DNA of 64,000 nucleotides from an uncultured Lachnospiraceae bacterium (lineage in GTDB: Bacteria > Bacillota > Clostridia > Lachnospirales > Lachnospiraceae). The notes under the pieces are model-generated. The model ran no database searches. It was not told the origin of the DNA and saw only the letters and a list, made by a program, of their open reading frames with translations. The position numbers and the translations under genes are program-made. Shown here piece by piece: positions 60,987-64,000 of the stretch. Position 1 is the first letter of the stretch. Each line of letters begins with the position of its first letter. The stretch lies in the NCBI GenBank assembly GCA_910577645.1, contig CAJTOL010000004.1, positions 124,001 to 188,000 on the forward strand, in the 5' to 3' direction.

Positions 60987-61032
60987 CTCTGTTTCCCATA
61001 TCCTTTGCTTTTATTTTTGCTTTCCATACTGG

Positions 61033-63369
61033 TCAGGGGAATAGCACATGCATTTCTCCTGTTTTGCTGTATTCCTTTTGCCCCAGGAAAATGTTTCTTA
61101 TAATTTCCCGCTTAATAGTTTTTTCCATCAGAAGGAAGGAATTATAGGCCTCCTCCTGGTATTCGAACACAGGGTTCCTCTGAGCTGTAGACCGGCCACT
61201 GACAACGTACTGCAGCTGCTGCAGGTAATCCACCTGCTCTACCCACGCATCATCAAGTGCACGCAGGCAGCAGAGGCGGATGTATTCTCTTAATTCATCT
61301 TCTGACAAAAACGTTTTTATTTTATTCTTCCATACTGCGGATACATAAGATAATAGTGCCCGTTTTAACAGCTTTTTCTCGGTCCGCTTTTTTACCGGCC
61401 CTATGCTCAAAAACCGGCTGCTCAAATTATAGGTGATATTATCCAATACATATCTGGTAATATCGCCTGTAGCAAGCTCCCTGTGGTCTTTCAGAAACAT
61501 CCGAACACTTTCTTCAGCCAGTTGCTGCACGGTCTCCAGCTCCAGGCTTCCGCCGTCCAGCAGCCGGTTTCTTACATCATACATCATTGCCCTCTGACGT
61601 TTCATTACCTTGTCGTAGTCCACTGAACGTTTTCTCTGGGAAACCGCCTGCTCTTCCAAGAGCTTTTGTGTCCCGTTAATCAGCTTTTTCAGCTTTCGTT
61701 TGGAAATCCACCTATCTTTATCTACATACCGTTCCAGTATCTTCTCCCCTATTGCAGAGACGGTGTCATCCTCAAGAGAGACGAAAAACTGACTGCTTCC
61801 CGGATCCCCCTGTCGGCCTGCCCGGCCTCTTGCCTGCCGTTCCAGGCGGATATTGGCCATGCGGCCGATTCCGATAACCACAAGCCCGCCTAACTCCCTG
61901 GCTCCCGGCCCCAGCCGGATATCCGTCCCCCGGCCCGCCATGCCGGTAGATACAGTAATCGTCCCTTTCTGTCCGGCCTCCTTAATGATTTGTGCTTCCC
62001 AATATGCATTATTGGCATTGAGCACACTGTGGGCCACCTGCTTTTCAAGCAATACGCGGGAAATCAGCTCCGTATCGGCGATAGTGGAGGTTACAATCAA
62101 CACCGGCTGTCCTGTCTCATGGCGCCTTAACACCTCCTTTACCGCCTCCTCATACTGGATCTCCGCATTTTTGAAAAATAGATCCGGTTTATCCTCCCTC
62201 TGAAGAGGCCGGTTAGGCGGGATAACCGCCACCTTCTTTTTATAGACCTTGTATAACTCCCTCCTGGCATCCGCGATGGTACCGCTCATCCCCGACATGC
62301 GGGGAAACAGCAGAAACAGGTTTTGAAAGGTTATAGAAGCAACCGATCTATTTTCCTGGGTAATCTTTAACTTTTCCTTGGCCTCAATGGCCTGATGCAT
62401 ACCGCCTCTCAGCTTCATACCGGTCAGGATCCTTCCAGTACCATTATCTAACAGCGACACCTCCCCCTTTTCCGTCACCACATAGTCCTTATCCCTTTCC
62501 ATAACAATATGGGCTTTTAAGGCAAGAGTTACATGCCGGTTCAGCTCGAAGTTCTCTGCCGCATAAAATTTTTCTATCCGGAAGTACTGTTCCGCATAGG
62601 CCACCCCTTCGTCTGTCAGCCATACGCTTTTCTCTTCCTCTATATAATCCCGTTCCGGCTGCAGGGTGGTCACAAAGAAATCTGCCAGTTCGTAAAGGTT
62701 TGACTGAACCCGGGGAACCCCGGATATAACCAGAGGCATGGTAGCCGCATCCATCAGCACCATATCCGCCTCGTCGATAATCACATAATAAAACTCCCTC
62801 ATAAAGCGATCCTGGGCGCTGGATACCAGGTTATTCAAAAGATAGTCAAAGCCAAGGGTGGAGTGGGTGGTATAGACAATATCCGCGTCATAAATCCGGC
62901 GCTTTCCCTCATTTCTAAGGCCTTCCCTCAGTTCCTTATCTACCCCTGAGCGCACTGTCAGCCCCAAAAACTCGTATACCGGCCCCATCTCCCGGGCATC
63001 CCGATCCGCCAGATACTCATTGGCTGTAACCAGCATAGTACTTTTTCCTGTCAGCGCGTTAAGGTAAAGGGGCATAGTGGCTGTCAGCGTCTTCCCCTCG
63101 CCGGTATTCATCTCCGCCAGATAACCGTAATGCAGCGCGATTCCTCCCAAGATCTGGCAGTCATATGGTTCCTTGCCCAGAATCCTCCGATCTGCCTCGC
63201 ATACTACCGCAAAGGCTTTCGGAAGGATGCTGTTTGTTGACATTCCTTTGGAAATACATGTCCGGAACTCTTCTGTCTTCCGTCTTATGGCGCTGTCGCT
63301 TAATTGCCTTACCGCCTGCTGCTCTTTTTTTACTTTTTTTAATATCTGATAAAGTTTCCTATTCTTCAT
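61033..63369 (-). CDS. secA2: Accessory Sec translocase ATPase SecA2
   Basis: A 778-residue SecA-type motor. Walker A is EMNTGEGKTLTATMPLYL (NTGEGKT at 88-94), Walker B DEAD at 199-202, and the C-terminal helicase motif TGMAGRGTDIRLGPGARELG with QARGRAGRQGDPG. It is shorter than housekeeping SecA and lacks the C-terminal zinc-binding tail. It sits among gtfA, gtfB, asp3 and asp2, so it is the accessory-system SecA2 that exports a glycosylated adhesin. It overlaps asp3 by 11 bases. Confidence 0.93.
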   Translation of the reverse strand: MKNRKLYQILKKVKKEQQAVRQLSDSAIRRKTEEFRTCISKGMSTNSILPKAFAVVCEADRRILGKEPYDCQILGGIALHYGYLAEMNTGEGKTLTATMPLYLNALTGKSTMLVTANEYLADRDAREMGPVYEFLGLTVRSGVDKELREGLRNEGKRRIYDADIVYTTHSTLGFDYLLNNLVSSAQDRFMREFYYVIIDEADMVLMDAATMPLVISGVPRVQSNLYELADFFVTTLQPERDYIEEEKSVWLTDEGVAYAEQYFRIEKFYAAENFELNRHVTLALKAHIVMERDKDYVVTEKGEVSLLDNGTGRILTGMKLRGGMHQAIEAKEKLKITQENRSVASITFQNLFLLFPRMSGMSGTIADARRELYKVYKKKVAVIPPNRPLQREDKPDLFFKNAEIQYEEAVKEVLRRHETGQPVLIVTSTIADTELISRVLLEKQVAHSVLNANNAYWEAQIIKEAGQKGTITVSTGMAGRGTDIRLGPGARELGGLVVIGIGRMANIRLERQARGRAGRQGDPGSSQFFVSLEDDTVSAIGEKILERYVDKDRWISKRKLKKLINGTQKLLEEQAVSQRKRSVDYDKVMKRQRAMMYDVRNRLLDGGSLELETVQQLAEESVRMFLKDHRELATGDITRYVLDNITYNLSSRFLSIGPVKKRTEKKLLKRALLSYVSAVWKNKIKTFLSEDELREYIRLCCLRALDDAWVEQVDYLQQLQYVVSGRSTAQRNPVFEYQEEAYNSFLLMEKTIKREIIRNIFLGQKEYSKTGEMHVLFP

Positions 63370-63805
63370 CTGTTACTTCCGTTATCGCTATAGAATGAAA
63401 ATTAAGATGGGTTATGCCGCCGTTAATCAACTGCAGCTCATAACTGAAGGTTTTTAAAGGGCACTGAAACTCTCCCTCGCCGTCCCGTATAATCTGGCTT
63501 CCTGCTTCTGCATCGTAGCGATCGTAAAAAATAAGCCTTAAAAGTAACCCTCCCGCCGGTTTTGCAGATGCGTCCAGGTTGATATGGTACCGTCCCTCGC
63601 CGTCTATCATGGGAAGGGCCGGTTCCACACGCATCACCTGATAATTTGTTTTAGAGAACCAGCGTTTTATCACCGCCCCCGGCTGTATCAGTTGATTTTT
63701 AAACTCCACATTGTCCTTTGCATGGAAATAAAGTTCTGTTCCGGAGATATAAGAATCCTTTGCATATTCATTCCAATAAATTTTCCACGATTGGCCTGTT
63801 ATCAT
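63359..63805 (-). CDS. asp3: Accessory Sec system protein Asp3
   Basis: A 148-residue protein with the Asp3 pattern: ITGQSWKIYWNEYAKDSYIS at the N-terminus, the central NQLIQPGAVIKRWFSKTNYQ, and a C-terminal SYELQLINGGITHLNFHSI. Asp3 binds Asp2 and SecA2 and helps load the substrate. It overlaps asp2 by four bases (ATGA) and secA2 by 11. The identification is by conserved position and motif. Confidence 0.88.
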   Translation of the reverse strand: MITGQSWKIYWNEYAKDSYISGTELYFHAKDNVEFKNQLIQPGAVIKRWFSKTNYQVMRVEPALPMIDGEGRYHINLDASAKPAGGLLLRLIFYDRYDAEAGSQIIRDGEGEFQCPLKTFSYELQLINGGITHLNFHSIAITEVTDEE

Positions 63806-64000
63806 CTCTGCCCGCCTGTTTTCTTTTCTGTCTTATTAAAATCATTTTCAATGATGGCCCGATATTGGCTCACAAACCACTGGACAATCCCATTGGTATT
63901 ATCGTTGTGTCGGCCATGAAGACCTTTGCCGTAGATTCTTACCCCCGCATCCTTTAAGTGAGACTGAAGGTTCTCATAGGCATTTTCGTCCATTTCATCC
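63802..64000 (-). CDS. asp2: Accessory Sec system protein Asp2, C-terminus only (runs off right edge)
   Basis: The last ~65 residues of Asp2, including RIYGKGLHGRHNDNTNGIVQ and WFVSQYRAII. The GRHNDNT motif near the C-terminus is typical of Asp2, a SGNH-type acetyltransferase that modifies GlcNAc on the adhesin. The frame is open through the right edge, so the start is not in the window. A four-base overlap couples it to asp3. Confidence 0.85.
   Translation of the reverse strand, partial: DEMDENAYENLQSHLKDAGVRIYGKGLHGRHNDNTNGIVQWFVSQYRAIIENDFNKTEKKTGGQR

Noticed and set aside
61033..63369. Housekeeping SecA1
   Set aside because: Too short, lacks the C-terminal zinc-binding tail, and lies within asp/gtf genes.
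1..64000. CRISPR arrays, tRNA or rRNA genes, insertion sequences, prophage
   Set aside because: No regularly spaced direct repeats, cloverleaf or rRNA motifs, transposase or phage proteins were seen on either strand.

Overview
The window reads as chromosome of an anaerobic gut-type Firmicute, most likely a Lachnospiraceae/Clostridium clostridioforme-like organism. This rests on the gene content (ECF-type ThiW, short clostridial ThiC, type-2 GalT, GpmI, PTS and ABC sugar uptake, MarR-MATE cassettes), strong AGGAGG ribosome-binding sites, and sigma-A-type TTGACA/TATAAT promoters. The species assignment is inference.

Left part (1-31.4 kb), mostly metabolism and transport: the start of a rimP-nusA operon; an alpha-glucoside PTS with a GH4 6-phospho-alpha-glucosidase and a divergent RpiR regulator; two MarR-MATE cassettes flanking a NitT/TauT-type ABC transporter that has an attenuator-like leader; a sugar-acid cluster (DgoD, an acetamidase/formamidase-like protein, two ABC permeases) whose solute-binding protein and divergent HpaI-type aldolase have both lost their N-termini at one junction near 16.42 kb; an arylsulfate sulfotransferase; an orphan EIIC; galT; a thiamine block (thiC-thiW-thiM/E fusion-thiD) under a TPP riboswitch; a lipoprotein; and gpmI.

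Middle part (31.4-44.6 kb): a pectin/rhamnogalacturonan-type utilisation locus. It has GH28, GH105-type and GH106-like hydrolases, a lipoprotein ABC binding protein with two permeases, and a membrane-anchored AraC regulator of the YesS type. An inverted-repeat candidate operator lies between the regulator and the transporter.

Right part (44.6-64 kb), all on the minus strand: two tandem hemerythrin-CheX-like-REC proteins; a type IV pilus-like cluster with PilT and PilC/GspF but no PilB; a secreted transglutaminase-like protein; then an accessory Sec/surface glycosylation locus (GT8, two large Gtf3-like-GT2 fusion transferases, a 57-residue two-helix membrane protein, GtfB, GtfA, SecA2, Asp3 and the C-terminus of Asp2, which runs off the right edge). 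This locus resembles the streptococcal serine-rich adhesin glycosylation and export system, transplanted to a clostridial setting. SecY2, Asp1 and the substrate adhesin are not in the window and would be expected to the right of it.

Recurrent long intergenic hairpins that begin with a GGGRATGYTRCAAA-like arm mark several gene ends and may form a dispersed repeat family. No tRNA, rRNA, CRISPR array, insertion sequence or prophage gene was seen.
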